Shown here: positions 52,386 through 61,122 of the stretch, piece by piece
Numbering within the stretch: position 1 is the stretch's first letter
How the letters are laid out: each line of letters starts with the position of its first letter
Assembly: GCF_011682065.1 (NCBI RefSeq)
Contig: NZ_VUYU01000001.1
Span: 372,001 to 436,000, forward strand
Origin: Massilia rubra
GTDB taxonomy: Bacteria; Pseudomonadota; Gammaproteobacteria; Burkholderiales; Burkholderiaceae_D
Length of the DNA stretch: 64,000 nucleotides
Direction of reading: 5' to 3'
The notes under the pieces: model-generated
What the model was told of the DNA's origin: nothing
The model's input: only the letters and a program-made list of their open reading frames with translations
Databases searched by the model: none
Translations under genes and position numbers: made by a program

Positions 52386-52556
52386 GAGCCTGTCTCGGTA
52401 GGCCGGAGTCGCAGTTGGCGCGCCTGGCGGGCGGGGGCAGCGTTGTTCGTCGTTGCATGGCTAGCCATGCGGCCTCCTCACGCCTTGCCCGCGCCCGCCA
52501 TGCATCGCCCACGCGCATGTCGCCCTCCGCTTCCCCCGGCCTACCGAGACAAGCTC
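52386..52556. repeat. MITE-like palindromic element, copy 2 (171 bp)
   Basis: Same orientation and length as copy 1. Terminal repeats start GAGCCTGTCTCGGTAGGCC and, inverted, GAGCTTGTCTCGGTAGGCC. The core palindrome GCATGGCTAGCCATGC is at 52455-52470. It is flanked by direct TAA triplets: the TAA stop of the NodT gene on the left and TAA on the right, consistent with a 3-bp target duplication. Confidence 0.88.
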
Positions 52557-52588
52557 TAAGCGCTTCCCGCTGTCGTGCGCAATGCGTA

Positions 52589-53473
52589 CTACAGCGGGCC
52601 GAAGTGCTCCAGCAGAAAATCGATAAACGTTGTCAGTTTCGGCGTGGCCTGGCGGTCGCGCGGATACAGCACGTGCATGGTGCGCGGCGGTGGAATGTGC
52701 GCTTCCATCAGCGACACCAGCCGCCCCGCCGCCACTTCGTCGGCCAGCATGACCTGCGCCTGCATCACGATGCCGAAGCCGGCCAGCGCCGCCTGTTTCA
52801 GCGCCTGGCCATTGTTCGAGCGGAAGCGGCTGACCCGCGCCGGCGCGCTGCCGTCGTCGTCGCCCAGGCGCCAGCGCACCAGTTTTTTCCAATGCATGAA
52901 GTCCAGGCATTCGTGCCGCGCCAGATCGGCCGGCACGCGCGGCGTGCCATGCCGCGCAAGGTACTCCGGCGAAGCGCAGATCAGCATGCGGTAGGGACGC
53001 AGCCGGCGCGCGATCATGCCCGAGTCGTCTAGTTCACTGATGCGGATGGCCGCGTCGTAGCCATCGTCGACGACGTCGACCAGGCGGTCGTTCAGTTCCA
53101 GGTCGAGGCTCACTTCGGGATAACGGGCGAGGTAGGCGGGCAGCAGCGGCGAGAGCGACTCGCTGCCGAAGGTCACCGGGGCGCTGATGCGCAACCGTCC
53201 GCGCGGCGCCAGGCGCATCGCTTCCGCGCCCGATTCGGCGGCCCGTACCTGTTCCAGGATGCTGCGGCACTGCTCCACGAACTGTTCGCCGATTTCGGTC
53301 AGGCTCTGGCGCCGCGTGGTGCGCGCCAGCAGGCGCGCGCCCAGGAGCTCTTCCAGAAAGCGCACGTGCTTGCCGACCATGACCGCCGACATGTCGAAAC
53401 GGGTGGCGGCCGCCGTGAAGCTGCCCTCGTCGACCACCGCCGTGAAAATCTCCATGCTGCGCAGCTTGTCCAT
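52589..53473 (-). CDS. LysR-family transcriptional regulator
   Basis: 294 aa. MDKLRSMEIFTAVVDEGSFT, AAATRFDMSAVMVGKHVRFLEE and LLARTTRRQSLTEIGEQF mark the HTH of the CrgA/DhcR-like subgroup. The effector domain follows (APVTFGSESLSPLLPAYLAR). It is divergent from a short-chain dehydrogenase gene across about 100 bp. The palindrome GGATGTAATATCC (about 53491-53503) in that gap is a plausible site. Confidence 0.92.
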   Translation of the reverse strand: MDKLRSMEIFTAVVDEGSFTAAATRFDMSAVMVGKHVRFLEELLGARLLARTTRRQSLTEIGEQFVEQCRSILEQVRAAESGAEAMRLAPRGRLRISAPVTFGSESLSPLLPAYLARYPEVSLDLELNDRLVDVVDDGYDAAIRISELDDSGMIARRLRPYRMLICASPEYLARHGTPRVPADLARHECLDFMHWKKLVRWRLGDDDGSAPARVSRFRSNNGQALKQAALAGFGIVMQAQVMLADEVAAGRLVSLMEAHIPPPRTMHVLYPRDRQATPKLTTFIDFLLEHFGPL

Positions 53474-53576
53474 CGATTCCGAATTTTTAGGATGTAATAT
53501 CCGTCATGGTAGCCCATTTATCTTCATTGCTAACGGCGAGATACTGTTACTCCGCATTCTTCCTTTTGGAGTCACT

Positions 53577-54176
53577 ATGAAAATCATCGTTATCGGTGCC
53601 AGCGGCACCATCGGCAAGGCGGTTTCTTCCCATCTGGCCGTGCGCCACGAGATCGTGAGCGTCGGCGCCAACAGCGGCGACGTGCGCGCCGATATCCGTG
53701 ATATCGCCCAAGTGCGCGCCCTGTTCGGGCAAGTCGGCAAGGTCGATGCCGTGGTGGTGGCGGCGGGCGCGGTGCATTTCGGGCCGCTGGCCGAACTGGG
53801 GCCGGAGCAGTTCCAGGTTGGTATCACCAGCAAGTTAATGGGGCAGGTGAATGTGGCGCAGGTGGCGGCCGAGTACTTGAGCGACGGCGGATCGATCACC
53901 CTGATCAGCGGCATCGTGGGCGAGCAGCCGATCCGCTTTGGCGCGTCGGCCAGCATGATCAACAGCGCGGTGGAAGGGTTTGTGCGCGGCGCGGCGATCG
54001 AACTGCCGCGCGGACTGCGCATCAATGCCATCAGCCCGACGGTGCTGGAAGAATCGCTCGATGCGTATGGGCCGTATTTTCATGGATTCGAGGCGGCGCC
54101 GGCCAGCCGCGTGGCGCTGGCGTACAGCCGCAGCGTGGAAGGTGCGCAGACGGGGCAGGTGTACCGGGTGTGGTAG
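53577..54176 (+). CDS. short-chain dehydrogenase/reductase
   Basis: 199-aa SDR with an unusual, short cofactor motif GASGTIGKAV and downstream VVVAAGAVHFGPLAEL. The catalytic Tyr-x3-Lys is not seen: the matching stretch reads FGASASMINSAVEG. It may therefore be an atypical or inactive SDR, a subgroup common beside LysR genes. GGAG precedes the ATG at 53577. Confidence 0.87.
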   Translation: MKIIVIGASGTIGKAVSSHLAVRHEIVSVGANSGDVRADIRDIAQVRALFGQVGKVDAVVVAAGAVHFGPLAELGPEQFQVGITSKLMGQVNVAQVAAEYLSDGGSITLISGIVGEQPIRFGASASMINSAVEGFVRGAAIELPRGLRINAISPTVLEESLDAYGPYFHGFEAAPASRVALAYSRSVEGAQTGQVYRVW

Positions 54177-54245
54177 GCCGGCATGCTTGTTGGTCGTGAG
54201 AATCCGGCGGATAATGAGCCATTCCGCCATCCGCCCGAGACCCCG

Positions 54246-54857
54246 ATGTTCCCCAGTCATTATGCGTGCAGCAGCTGCCACGAAAAGTTTGAGTTTGCAT
54301 TTCGCGAGGCGTGGTATTACGTGGGGACGGAACCGGTGGGAAATCAGGTGGCCTATGACGATCTGTTGTCGGTCAATATACGCCCGGCGTGGTGCAAGGA
54401 TTGCGATTGCCTTTGCCTGGTGGAGGATATTGCTTCTGTGCGGGTTTTTGAAGACGCCTACGGCGCCGCGCGGGGTGGCCGGAAAGTGGATTATCCGGGC
54501 GATACCGAATACATGGATGCGGCAGGCGCGCTCAAGGAAATCGAAGACCAACTGCGCTGGCGCATGGGACGGCGCCAAGCGCCCCGGGCGCTTTGTTGTG
54601 GAGGGGCGCGATATCAGTTGATGAATGTCGCGCAGCCTCTCCTCAAACATGCGCAGTGCGATTTTGGCGTGGTCGAACCGAAGTCCTGTTTTGTGGGAGC
54701 GTATTGCGGACCTGGTCCCGGAGAACGCAGCCCGGCCAACCTGCGTGTATATGACGCCGAAGGTGACTTGATTGGCCAGCTTACCTGGAACAAGCGCGAA
54801 CAGCGCATGTGGGCTGTCGAACCGCTGCAGTATCCGCTCCCTGTCGCTGATAATTAG
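54246..54857 (+). CDS. Cys-rich hypothetical protein
   Basis: 203 aa from the Met at 54246 (a Met at 54183 is also in frame). Cysteine clusters CSSC, CKDCDCLC and LCCGG, plus three later single Cys, suggest one or two zinc-ribbon-like sites. The C-terminal part is NLRVYDAEGDLIGQLTWNKR. There is no signal peptide. Family not recognised. It is 70 bp after the SDR gene and lower in GC than its neighbours in places. Confidence 0.6.
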   Translation: MFPSHYACSSCHEKFEFAFREAWYYVGTEPVGNQVAYDDLLSVNIRPAWCKDCDCLCLVEDIASVRVFEDAYGAARGGRKVDYPGDTEYMDAAGALKEIEDQLRWRMGRRQAPRALCCGGARYQLMNVAQPLLKHAQCDFGVVEPKSCFVGAYCGPGPGERSPANLRVYDAEGDLIGQLTWNKREQRMWAVEPLQYPLPVADN

Positions 54858-54878
54858 ATCGTCAGGTGCGGATGCGTT

Positions 54879-55331
54879 CTATTTGACCCGCCTGGCCCGT
54901 TTGCGGGGCGTCGCGCGGATGTCTGACGAGTACACCGTCGAGACGAACACGACCGTCCGAACGTCCGATGGGATGCTATTGCAGTGGTACCAAAGACCTC
55001 CCGCTTCCATCGGACGCACCAGATAGCTCATTTCCGCACCGTTCTCCCTGAATATCCAGGAAAATGGATCGCCCTTGTCTTGCGTGGGCGCGCGCCCGAA
55101 GCGTTCCGTATAAAAGCGGAGAACTGTATCGACGTCCAGGTACGACCCATGTTGATACTCAGTGGCGGAAAAACGTTCTCCCTGGTCGCCGACGAAACCG
55201 TCAACATGGCGCTCGCACTTCGGTACGCCGCGCTCGGGGAAAATCGGGTCGTCGAGCTTCGCGTTGGCGGCAAGGGGAAATGTACAACTGGCGGTCAATA
55301 CCGCGAGCAGCCATGGCAAACGGTGTTTCAT
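54879..55331 (-). CDS. secreted hypothetical protein
   Basis: 150 aa with signal peptide MKHRLPWLLAVLTASCTFPL cleaved near ANA. The mature part has two Cys (PKCERHVDG, WYHCNSIPSD) and a FYTERFGRAPTQDKGDPFSW stretch. The Cys in LTASCTF could be a lipobox variant but the context is poor. Function unknown. It converges on the Cys-rich gene. Confidence 0.6.
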   Translation of the reverse strand: MKHRLPWLLAVLTASCTFPLAANAKLDDPIFPERGVPKCERHVDGFVGDQGERFSATEYQHGSYLDVDTVLRFYTERFGRAPTQDKGDPFSWIFRENGAEMSYLVRPMEAGGLWYHCNSIPSDVRTVVFVSTVYSSDIRATPRKRARRVK

Positions 55332-55653
55332 GTGGCATTCCAAGGTGATGCTGAAGCCAGGCGGGAAGCGCGGCGTTTCGTGCGTGCCGGGACCCGATGA
55401 TTACCGGCGCGTCATCATAATACGGCCACGTTAAACGTTCTCATTGTTTTTACAGAATCCACATGCTCATGCAATGGTACTGCCGCTGTCATTCTCATGG
55501 AGATGGGCTTGGTCCGCTCTCGCTCGAACAGCACCACGGCGAGCGATGATCTGGCCAGATCCGGCAGGCGTAAATGGGGGCCTTCGAATTGCAGAGAGGG
55601 GCGCTGCAGTAGTCGTCCCCATCATCAGCATTGCGGACGCGCTGAAGGTAAAC
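55332..55653. other. intergenic region
   Basis: Non-coding stretch between the secreted protein start and the glucanase terminator. It should hold the leftward promoter of the secreted protein gene. No gene or repeat is evident. Confidence 0.4.
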
Positions 55654-55683
55654 AGCTGGAGAGAAAGTGCTTTCTCTCCAGCT
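55654..55683 (-). terminator. hairpin terminator after the GH16 gene
   Basis: Perfect 14-bp stem AGCTGGAGAGAAAG / CTTTCTCTCCAGCT with a 2-nt loop, 5 bp past the glucanase stop. Only a short T-run (GTTTA) follows on the minus strand. Confidence 0.6.
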
Positions 55684-55688
55684 CAGTA

Positions 55689-57002
55689 TTACCTGCGATA
55701 AACGCGAACGTAGTCAACCTGCATCTGGTTCGGGAAGGCGGTCGATCCATCCGGGCTGCCAGGCCAGTTGCCGCCGACCGCCAGGTTAAACAGGAGGAAG
55801 AACGGCGCATGGAACTCCGACGTGCCGTTGATGCCGCCGGCGATATTGACTTCGTGGAATTTGTTTCCGTCCACATACCAGCGGATCATCGAGGTATCCC
55901 ACTCCACGGCGTACACATGGTACTGCGAGAAGTCCAGGTTGCCCGATGGGCCGCCGTAATTGGCATACGCGTTGTTCTGATCCGACCAGTGGATGGTGCC
56001 GTGGGTGACCGCTTCGGAATTGATGTGCTCCATGATGTCGATTTCACCACTTGCCGGCCAGCGCGCACTGTTGATGGAGTTACCCAGCATCCAGAAGGCC
56101 GGCCAGGTACCCTTGCCGGTCGGGATTTTCATGCGCGCTTCTATCCGGCCATACTGCCAGCTGGCCTTGTTCTGGGTGGTAATGCGGCCCGAGGTGTACT
56201 GCTTGCCCATGTAGGCTTCCTTGCGCGCCTGGATCACCAGTTCGCCGCCGGTGACACGGATGTTCTCCGAACGCGCGGTGTAGTACTGCAACTCGTTGTT
56301 GCCGCCACCATCCCCGTTGACCTCGATGTTCCACTTCGAGGTGTCCAGTGAGGTGCCGTTGAACTCGTCCGCCCAGGCCAGCGTCCAGCCGTCAGGTGGT
56401 GGCGTGGTGCCGCAGCTCGCGCCGGCGATGCTGATCCAGTTAAGGTTAAAGCCCGCGCTGCTGATGAAGGTGCCGAGGTTGTAAGTGCCGGCATTGACGT
56501 TGATGGTGCGCTGCACGGTGGCCCAGTTCTGCCAGCCGCCCGTTGCGGGAACCGAGGTGCTGCCCAGCGGGATCGTGCCTCCATTCAGGTCGGTGGAAAT
56601 CACGCCGCCAGCCGAAGGGGCGGCGACACGGTACGCAAAGGTATACGCGCCGCTGGTGGGGAAGGTGATGTTGTTGTGCGCCAGCCATTCGCCATTGGCA
56701 GTCCAGCCAACGTCATAACCTCCGCCGGCGTCGCTAGTGGCTTCAATATCGACGTTGTCGGCGCGGTATTGGTTACCTGTGTTGCCAGCCGTGGTGTCGA
56801 AGGCGTCGGAATAGTTTTCAGCCTGGAGTATGCAGATGGCGGCAATGTTGGCGCTGGAACCGGCTTGCGTCGCTGTCTGCACCGGGGCAACGGGGGCTTG
56901 CCCGCCGTCGACCCGCTCGCGCGCCGCGTTATCGCCACAACCGGCGATGGCGCCGGCGCTCAATGCTGATGCCAGCAAGACGTTAATCGTCTTTGTTTTC
57001 AT
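55689..57002 (-). CDS. CBM6-GH16 beta-glucanase lipoprotein (laminarinase-like)
   Basis: 437 aa. Signal with lipobox-like AIAGC (Cys at about residue 22), a CBM6-type module (AICILQAENYSDAF ... GYDVGWTANGEWLAHNNITF), a short Pro linker, then GH16. The catalytic motif GEIDIMEH (nucleophile and acid Glu, about residue 320) is in place, with WADEFNG at the start and MQVDYVRVYR at the end. It probably hydrolyses beta-1,3- or mixed-linked glucans at the cell surface. The start at 57002 has GGAG upstream. It is expressed from a LacI-type controlled promoter. Confidence 0.93.
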   Translation of the reverse strand: MKTKTINVLLASALSAGAIAGCGDNAARERVDGGQAPVAPVQTATQAGSSANIAAICILQAENYSDAFDTTAGNTGNQYRADNVDIEATSDAGGGYDVGWTANGEWLAHNNITFPTSGAYTFAYRVAAPSAGGVISTDLNGGTIPLGSTSVPATGGWQNWATVQRTINVNAGTYNLGTFISSAGFNLNWISIAGASCGTTPPPDGWTLAWADEFNGTSLDTSKWNIEVNGDGGGNNELQYYTARSENIRVTGGELVIQARKEAYMGKQYTSGRITTQNKASWQYGRIEARMKIPTGKGTWPAFWMLGNSINSARWPASGEIDIMEHINSEAVTHGTIHWSDQNNAYANYGGPSGNLDFSQYHVYAVEWDTSMIRWYVDGNKFHEVNIAGGINGTSEFHAPFFLLFNLAVGGNWPGSPDGSTAFPNQMQVDYVRVYRR

Positions 57003-57083
57003 GTTGAAAGTCTCCGAATTGATAGTTGGTTTACGTGCGGGCTGCAAGCACTTCCAGCCGATGCTACCGGCAATGACGACCTT

Positions 57084-57101
57084 GATGGAAACGCTTCCAT
57101 C
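57084..57101 (-). promoter_or_regulatory. LacI-family operator upstream of the glucanase
   Basis: GATGGAAACGCTTCCATC, fitting the LacI-family pattern TGNAANCGNTTNCA with near-perfect symmetry. It covers about +1 to +18 of the predicted transcript, a classic roadblock position. Confidence 0.75.
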
Positions 57102-57108
57102 CGAATCG

Positions 57109-57137
57109 AGTATCTTGCACATTTGAGGTATTGTCAA
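57109..57137 (-). promoter_or_regulatory. promoter of the GH16 gene
   Basis: On the minus strand: TTGACA (57137-57132), 17-bp spacer, GATACT (57114-57109), immediately upstream of the LacI-type operator. Confidence 0.65.
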
Positions 57138-57271
57138 AACCTGCACAAAGTTAATGTCACTTTCGGAGCGGTTCTGTCGTATTTACGCCAAGGTTTCGCC
57201 GCCTCGGGCAGCGGCCCACCCCCAAATCACACGCCACAGCAAGCGCGAGGCTGGCGAGCAGGAGATGACCG

Positions 57272-58054
57272 TCACGTCGCCGGCGCCGCCATCCCCGGCA
57301 TGGCATGACCACGCACGGCGCGCATCAGATACAAGCCATACAGGCACATGGGCAGCACGGCGAACAGCGCGGCATACGGCAGCACCGAGTCGTCGCCGCC
57401 CGAGGTAGCCGACAGCATCGACGACATCAGCGAGAAGTCCCACAGTCCATGCACCAATACCATCGGCCAGATCGAGCGCGTGCGCAGGCGGATGGCGCTG
57501 TAGGCCAGGCCCTGCAAGAAGGCGGACACCGACTGCACCAGCGCGGCGCCGGCGTCGCCGCTGGCGAAGCCGTTGGCCGCATGCACCGCGCCGAATACGA
57601 CGGAGGACAGGAACACTGCCGGCCAGATCGCGAAGCGGTCCAGGAAGCCCTGCAACAAGACGGCGCGGAACATCAGTTCCTCCGACAGCGCCACCAGCGC
57701 CGTATTGCAGGCGACCAGCAGCAGCACGCCGCGCGCCGGCCAGCCGTCGGCCCAGGCCACCAGCAGCATCAGGAGCGCATACAGCAAAGGCAACCACACC
57801 AGCCGGGCCGATTTCATTGGTGCAGGCGCAAACAGGCCTGCGGCGCGGCGGTCGCGCGAAGCCAGGGCGACGATGGCGGCAAAACCGGCCGCCAGCAGCC
57901 ACCCCACACCGATGCCGCCGCCGGCCGCATCGGCCAGCGCGTGCTGGCCACTGCCGGCCTGTAGCCACTGTCCGCCCAGCGTCAGTAGCAGCCACACGGC
58001 CAATGCTGCCAACGCCAGCGGCGCGGTCAGGTGCAATCGGTGCAATCGTTTCAT
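57272..58054 (-). CDS. CPBP-family intramembrane metalloprotease
   Basis: 260 aa with about seven hydrophobic segments. Motif 1 is SEELMFRAVLLQG (EExxxR), motif 2 FGAVHAANG, motif 3 HGLWDF, together the Abi/CaaX-protease active site. Substrate unknown; bacterial members act in prenyl-protein-like processing, bacteriocin immunity or membrane signalling. Confidence 0.9.
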   Translation of the reverse strand: MKRLHRLHLTAPLALAALAVWLLLTLGGQWLQAGSGQHALADAAGGGIGVGWLLAAGFAAIVALASRDRRAAGLFAPAPMKSARLVWLPLLYALLMLLVAWADGWPARGVLLLVACNTALVALSEELMFRAVLLQGFLDRFAIWPAVFLSSVVFGAVHAANGFASGDAGAALVQSVSAFLQGLAYSAIRLRTRSIWPMVLVHGLWDFSLMSSMLSATSGGDDSVLPYAALFAVLPMCLYGLYLMRAVRGHAMPGMAAPAT

Positions 58055-58149
58055 TCGTTTTTCCGCCGGCCAGTGAGATCCTAAAAAGTCGCCATGTATC
58101 GCTGGCGCACATTATCCCAGATGGCCTGGCCGGCCGGAACAGGCCCTTA

Positions 58150-58305
58150 GAGCCTATCTCAGTAGATCGGGGGAAGCTGATGGCGATGCATGGCAAGCGA
58201 GGGCAAGGCGCGAGGAGGCCGCATGGCTAGCCATGCAACGACAAGCAACGCGGCACTCGCTTGCCAGGCGCGCCAGCAGCGACTCCGATCTACTGAGATA
58301 GGCTC
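58150..58305. repeat. MITE-like palindromic element, copy 3 (156 bp, inverted)
   Basis: Inverted relative to copies 1 and 2 and slightly shorter. Perfect terminal repeats GAGCCTATCTCAGTAGATCG on both ends; core palindrome GCATGGCTAGCCATGC at 58221-58236. It is flanked by direct TTA triplets; the right TTA is the TAA stop of the leftward PPOX gene. Confidence 0.85.
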
Positions 58306-59163
58306 TTAATACAGATCGTTGCGCACCGCCTGCTCGTAGTGCGCATTCGCCTGGGCCACATCGGCCTCGCCGATCATCGCCATCGACGCCAGCATCTGGC
58401 CCACCGTCGGCAGGCCGGCGTGCTCCAGGCGCGACTCTTCCCGCCACAGGCGCGCGCGGTTGATCGCTTTACCGCAATGCATCAGCACCTCGTCGATCGC
58501 CACCACGATGGCCGTTTTCGGCGCCTTGCCGCCCTCGGCCAGCCGCGCCAGCAGCGCCGCATCGGTGCTCACGCGCGCGCGTCCGTTGATGCGCATGAAT
58601 ACTTCCAGCCCCGGGAACAGGAACAGCATCGCGGCGCGCTCGTCGTCGGCCAGGTTGCGCATCGACTCGATGCGGTTGTTGCCCGGCCAGTCGGCAAAGG
58701 CGACCGTGTACGCATCGAGCACCTGCACGAATCCGGGCGGCCCGCCGCGCGGCGACACGTCGAGTCCTTGCGCGCGCCCGCTCGCAAACGAGAAGAAGGT
58801 CGCCGCTTTCAGATAGTCTTCGTGCATCGGCACCAGGCGCTCGAGCACCGCCTTCTGGATGCGCTCCGCCGGCGCCGCATACAGCGCGTCCAGGTCCGGC
58901 TGCGTGGCCGCTGGCTGTCCGCGCAGCAGGGCGCGCAGCGGCGCGTGCCTGATCTCGAGAACCTCGAACAGGCCGAGCGCGCGCAGCGCCGGCAGGTCCG
59001 CTTCGATATCGGCCAGCACGGCGGCGCGCGCATCGGCCGCGAGCGCCGGATCGGCAAAGGCGCGCGCATTGGCGAGAAAGGCCGCCACCGTGCCCTTTCG
59101 GATCGCCAGGCCGGCAAAACTGGCTTCATTTGTATCGTCGGGAAGGATATCGTGTGCTCGCAT
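58306..59163 (-). CDS. PPOX-class FMN-dependent enzyme (DR_2398-like)
   Basis: 285 aa. The C-terminal two thirds match pyridoxamine-phosphate-oxidase-like flavoproteins (SPRGGPPGFVQVLDAYTVAF, ADWPGNNRIESMRNL, INGRARVSTD). About 80 extra N-terminal residues form a helical extension of unknown role. The reaction is not known. A MITE-like element abuts its stop. Confidence 0.8.
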   Translation of the reverse strand: MRAHDILPDDTNEASFAGLAIRKGTVAAFLANARAFADPALAADARAAVLADIEADLPALRALGLFEVLEIRHAPLRALLRGQPAATQPDLDALYAAPAERIQKAVLERLVPMHEDYLKAATFFSFASGRAQGLDVSPRGGPPGFVQVLDAYTVAFADWPGNNRIESMRNLADDERAAMLFLFPGLEVFMRINGRARVSTDAALLARLAEGGKAPKTAIVVAIDEVLMHCGKAINRARLWREESRLEHAGLPTVGQMLASMAMIGEADVAQANAHYEQAVRNDLY

Positions 59164-59252
59164 GCTTGTCTCCAGAAGGATAAAAATGCAGGATAAGCAA
59201 AGCCGCCTGTCCGCTGTACACTATATCGGCCAACATTTTGCTCGAATCCGCC

Positions 59253-60038
59253 ATGTCCGACCTGACCCTCGATCCCGCCCTTATCAATACCTCGGAAGGA
59301 CCCGTCGTGATCGTGGCCGCCGGCAGCGAGGAGCGCGAGCGCACTTCCGCCGGTCACCGGCACGCGCGCGGCCAACTGATGGGATCCATGCGCGGACTGT
59401 TGTCGGTCGGCGTGGAAGACGGCCAGTGGATCGTGCCGGCGATTCATGCGGTCTGGCTGCCGCCGCACCACTTTCATTCGGTACGTTCGCACGGGCCGTT
59501 TTCGGGCTGGAGCGTGTATGTGGCGGAACCGGCATGCGCCGACCTGCCGCAGCGCCCTTGCACGCTGCGTACCTCAAGCCTGTTGCGCGAAGCGGTGCTG
59601 CGCGCCGCCACGTGGGCGCTCGATCCGCTCGACGCGCAGCGCGAGCGCGTGGCGCAGCTGATCCTCGACGAGATCCGGCACGCGCCGCCGGCGCCGTTCG
59701 GACTGCCGCTGCCGCGCGACCCGCGCTTGCAGCGCGTGGCGCGTGCGTTGATCGACGATCCGGCCGACCAGCGCGACCTCGAACGCTGGGCCGAAGCGGC
59801 GGCCATGAGTACGCGCACGCTCACGCGCCGCTTCAGCGCCGAAACCGGGTTCGGCTTCGTCGCCTGGCGCCAGCGCGCGCGCTTGATGCGGGCGCTCGAA
59901 ATGCTCGCCGCCGGCAAGCCGGTGACCACGGTGGCCATGGACCTGGGCTATGCCAGCGCGAGCGCCTTCATCAAGCTGTTCGCGCGCGAATTCGGGGCCA
60001 CGCCGGCGGCTTACCGGCGCGCGCTGCCGGCGAGTTAA
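59253..60038 (+). CDS. AraC-family regulator with cupin sensor
   Basis: 261 aa. An N-terminal cupin-like domain (SAGHRHARGQLMGSMRGLLS, VWLPPHHFHSVRSHG) and two C-terminal HTH units (WAEAAAMSTRTLTRRFSAET; VAMDLGYASASAFIKLFARE). The ATG at 59253 is preferred over an in-frame TTG. It is divergent from the PPOX gene across 89 bp, so it may control it. Confidence 0.92.
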   Translation: MSDLTLDPALINTSEGPVVIVAAGSEERERTSAGHRHARGQLMGSMRGLLSVGVEDGQWIVPAIHAVWLPPHHFHSVRSHGPFSGWSVYVAEPACADLPQRPCTLRTSSLLREAVLRAATWALDPLDAQRERVAQLILDEIRHAPPAPFGLPLPRDPRLQRVARALIDDPADQRDLERWAEAAAMSTRTLTRRFSAETGFGFVAWRQRARLMRALEMLAAGKPVTTVAMDLGYASASAFIKLFAREFGATPAAYRRALPAS

Positions 60039-60044
60039 GCTCGT

Positions 60045-60479
60045 TCAGCGCTGGCTGCGCCGCCAGGCCTGCGGCCCCATCCCGATCAGCATCTGGAAGG
60101 CGCGCGAAAAATGCGACTGGTCGCAAAAGCCATGCGCGTGCGCGATGTGCGTCAGCGGCTCGTCGCCGGCCAGCATGGCCTCGCAGGCGGCCGCCACGCG
60201 CCGGCGCAGCACGTACACGCGGGCCGGCACGCCGACCGCATTCTTGAAGGCGCGCGAGAAATGGCTCACGCTCAGTCCCACGGTGGCGGCGAGGTGGGTG
60301 GTGCGCAGGGTCGCGCACAGGTTGGCGTCGATATGCGCGGTCAGCTGGCGCACCTGCCAGGCGGCGAGGGCGCCTTTGCCCTCATCCGCAGCCGGTAGCG
60401 GCACTGGCAGCGCCGCCGCGTGGTAACAGGGGCGCACCGGCGGCGCCTTTGAAAGGGGGGAAATCAGGGTCGCTTGCAT
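60045..60479 (-). CDS. short AraC-family regulator, DNA-binding domain only
   Basis: 144 aa: a 35-residue variable N-terminus, then both AraC HTH units (LAATVGLSVSHFSRAFKNAV; IAHAHGFCDQSHFSRAFQML). There is no effector domain. The start at 60479 avoids an unsupported extension. It converges on the cupin AraC gene, only 6 bp apart. Confidence 0.85.
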   Translation of the reverse strand: MQATLISPLSKAPPVRPCYHAAALPVPLPAADEGKGALAAWQVRQLTAHIDANLCATLRTTHLAATVGLSVSHFSRAFKNAVGVPARVYVLRRRVAAACEAMLAGDEPLTHIAHAHGFCDQSHFSRAFQMLIGMGPQAWRRSQR

Positions 60480-60596
60480 GCTTCGCTCCAGGGTGGCCGA
60501 CGATCTGGCGTCAGCGACGAATGATGCGTGAAGCGAACTTGGGCGAACAGGGCCGCCCGGGTGAGTGCGCACCCCCCCAAAAGTGTTGGTGCTCTG

Positions 60597-60992
60597 CTAG
60601 GGACTGATGTATTTCGCCCAGGCCCACCCGATCCATCCGAGCACGCCGCCGATGGCAGCGCCGCCGGCGAGCCACGCGTGGCTGATCGCCGCCGGCGGCC
60701 ACGCCTGCGCGACAAGAACAGCGGCAGCGGCGAATGCGCTGCACAACAAGGTGCGAAGAAGCGGATAGTCGCCGGCAGCCATGGACGATCTGCCGTCAAG
60801 CGCCGCGATCGATCCATAATAGGCGCCAAGCACGGCAAACAGGCATCCCGATTTCAGGACCGTATTCCAGCCCGGCCAGGAGAACGAAACAAGGCCCAGC
60901 AGCGCCATGGCGATCACAAAACCGCCGGCAAACAAGACGATGGACAAAAAAACCGAACCCCATCGCGATCTGGTGAAGCGCCTGAAATTCAT
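60597..60992 (-). CDS. small integral membrane protein
   Basis: 131 aa with four hydrophobic segments (VFLSIVLFAGGFVIAMALLG; SGCLFAVLGAYYGSIAAL; LLCSAFAAAAVLVAQAW; AIGGVLGWIGWAWAKYI). Basic residues at the N-terminus. Family not recognised. It stands alone between regulators. Confidence 0.65.
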   Translation of the reverse strand: MNFRRFTRSRWGSVFLSIVLFAGGFVIAMALLGLVSFSWPGWNTVLKSGCLFAVLGAYYGSIAALDGRSSMAAGDYPLLRTLLCSAFAAAAVLVAQAWPPAAISHAWLAGGAAIGGVLGWIGWAWAKYISP

Positions 60993-61122
60993 CGGGACCC
61001 CCTGTCAGCAAGTTGCGCTGTTGGCGCGGATTTGTTTCCATCTTGTTAATGATGTCTGTTTCATCAACGGGTGGCTTATCCTACCTTACTTTGGGCGCCA
61101 GTGGCACGAAACGCCAACCGCT

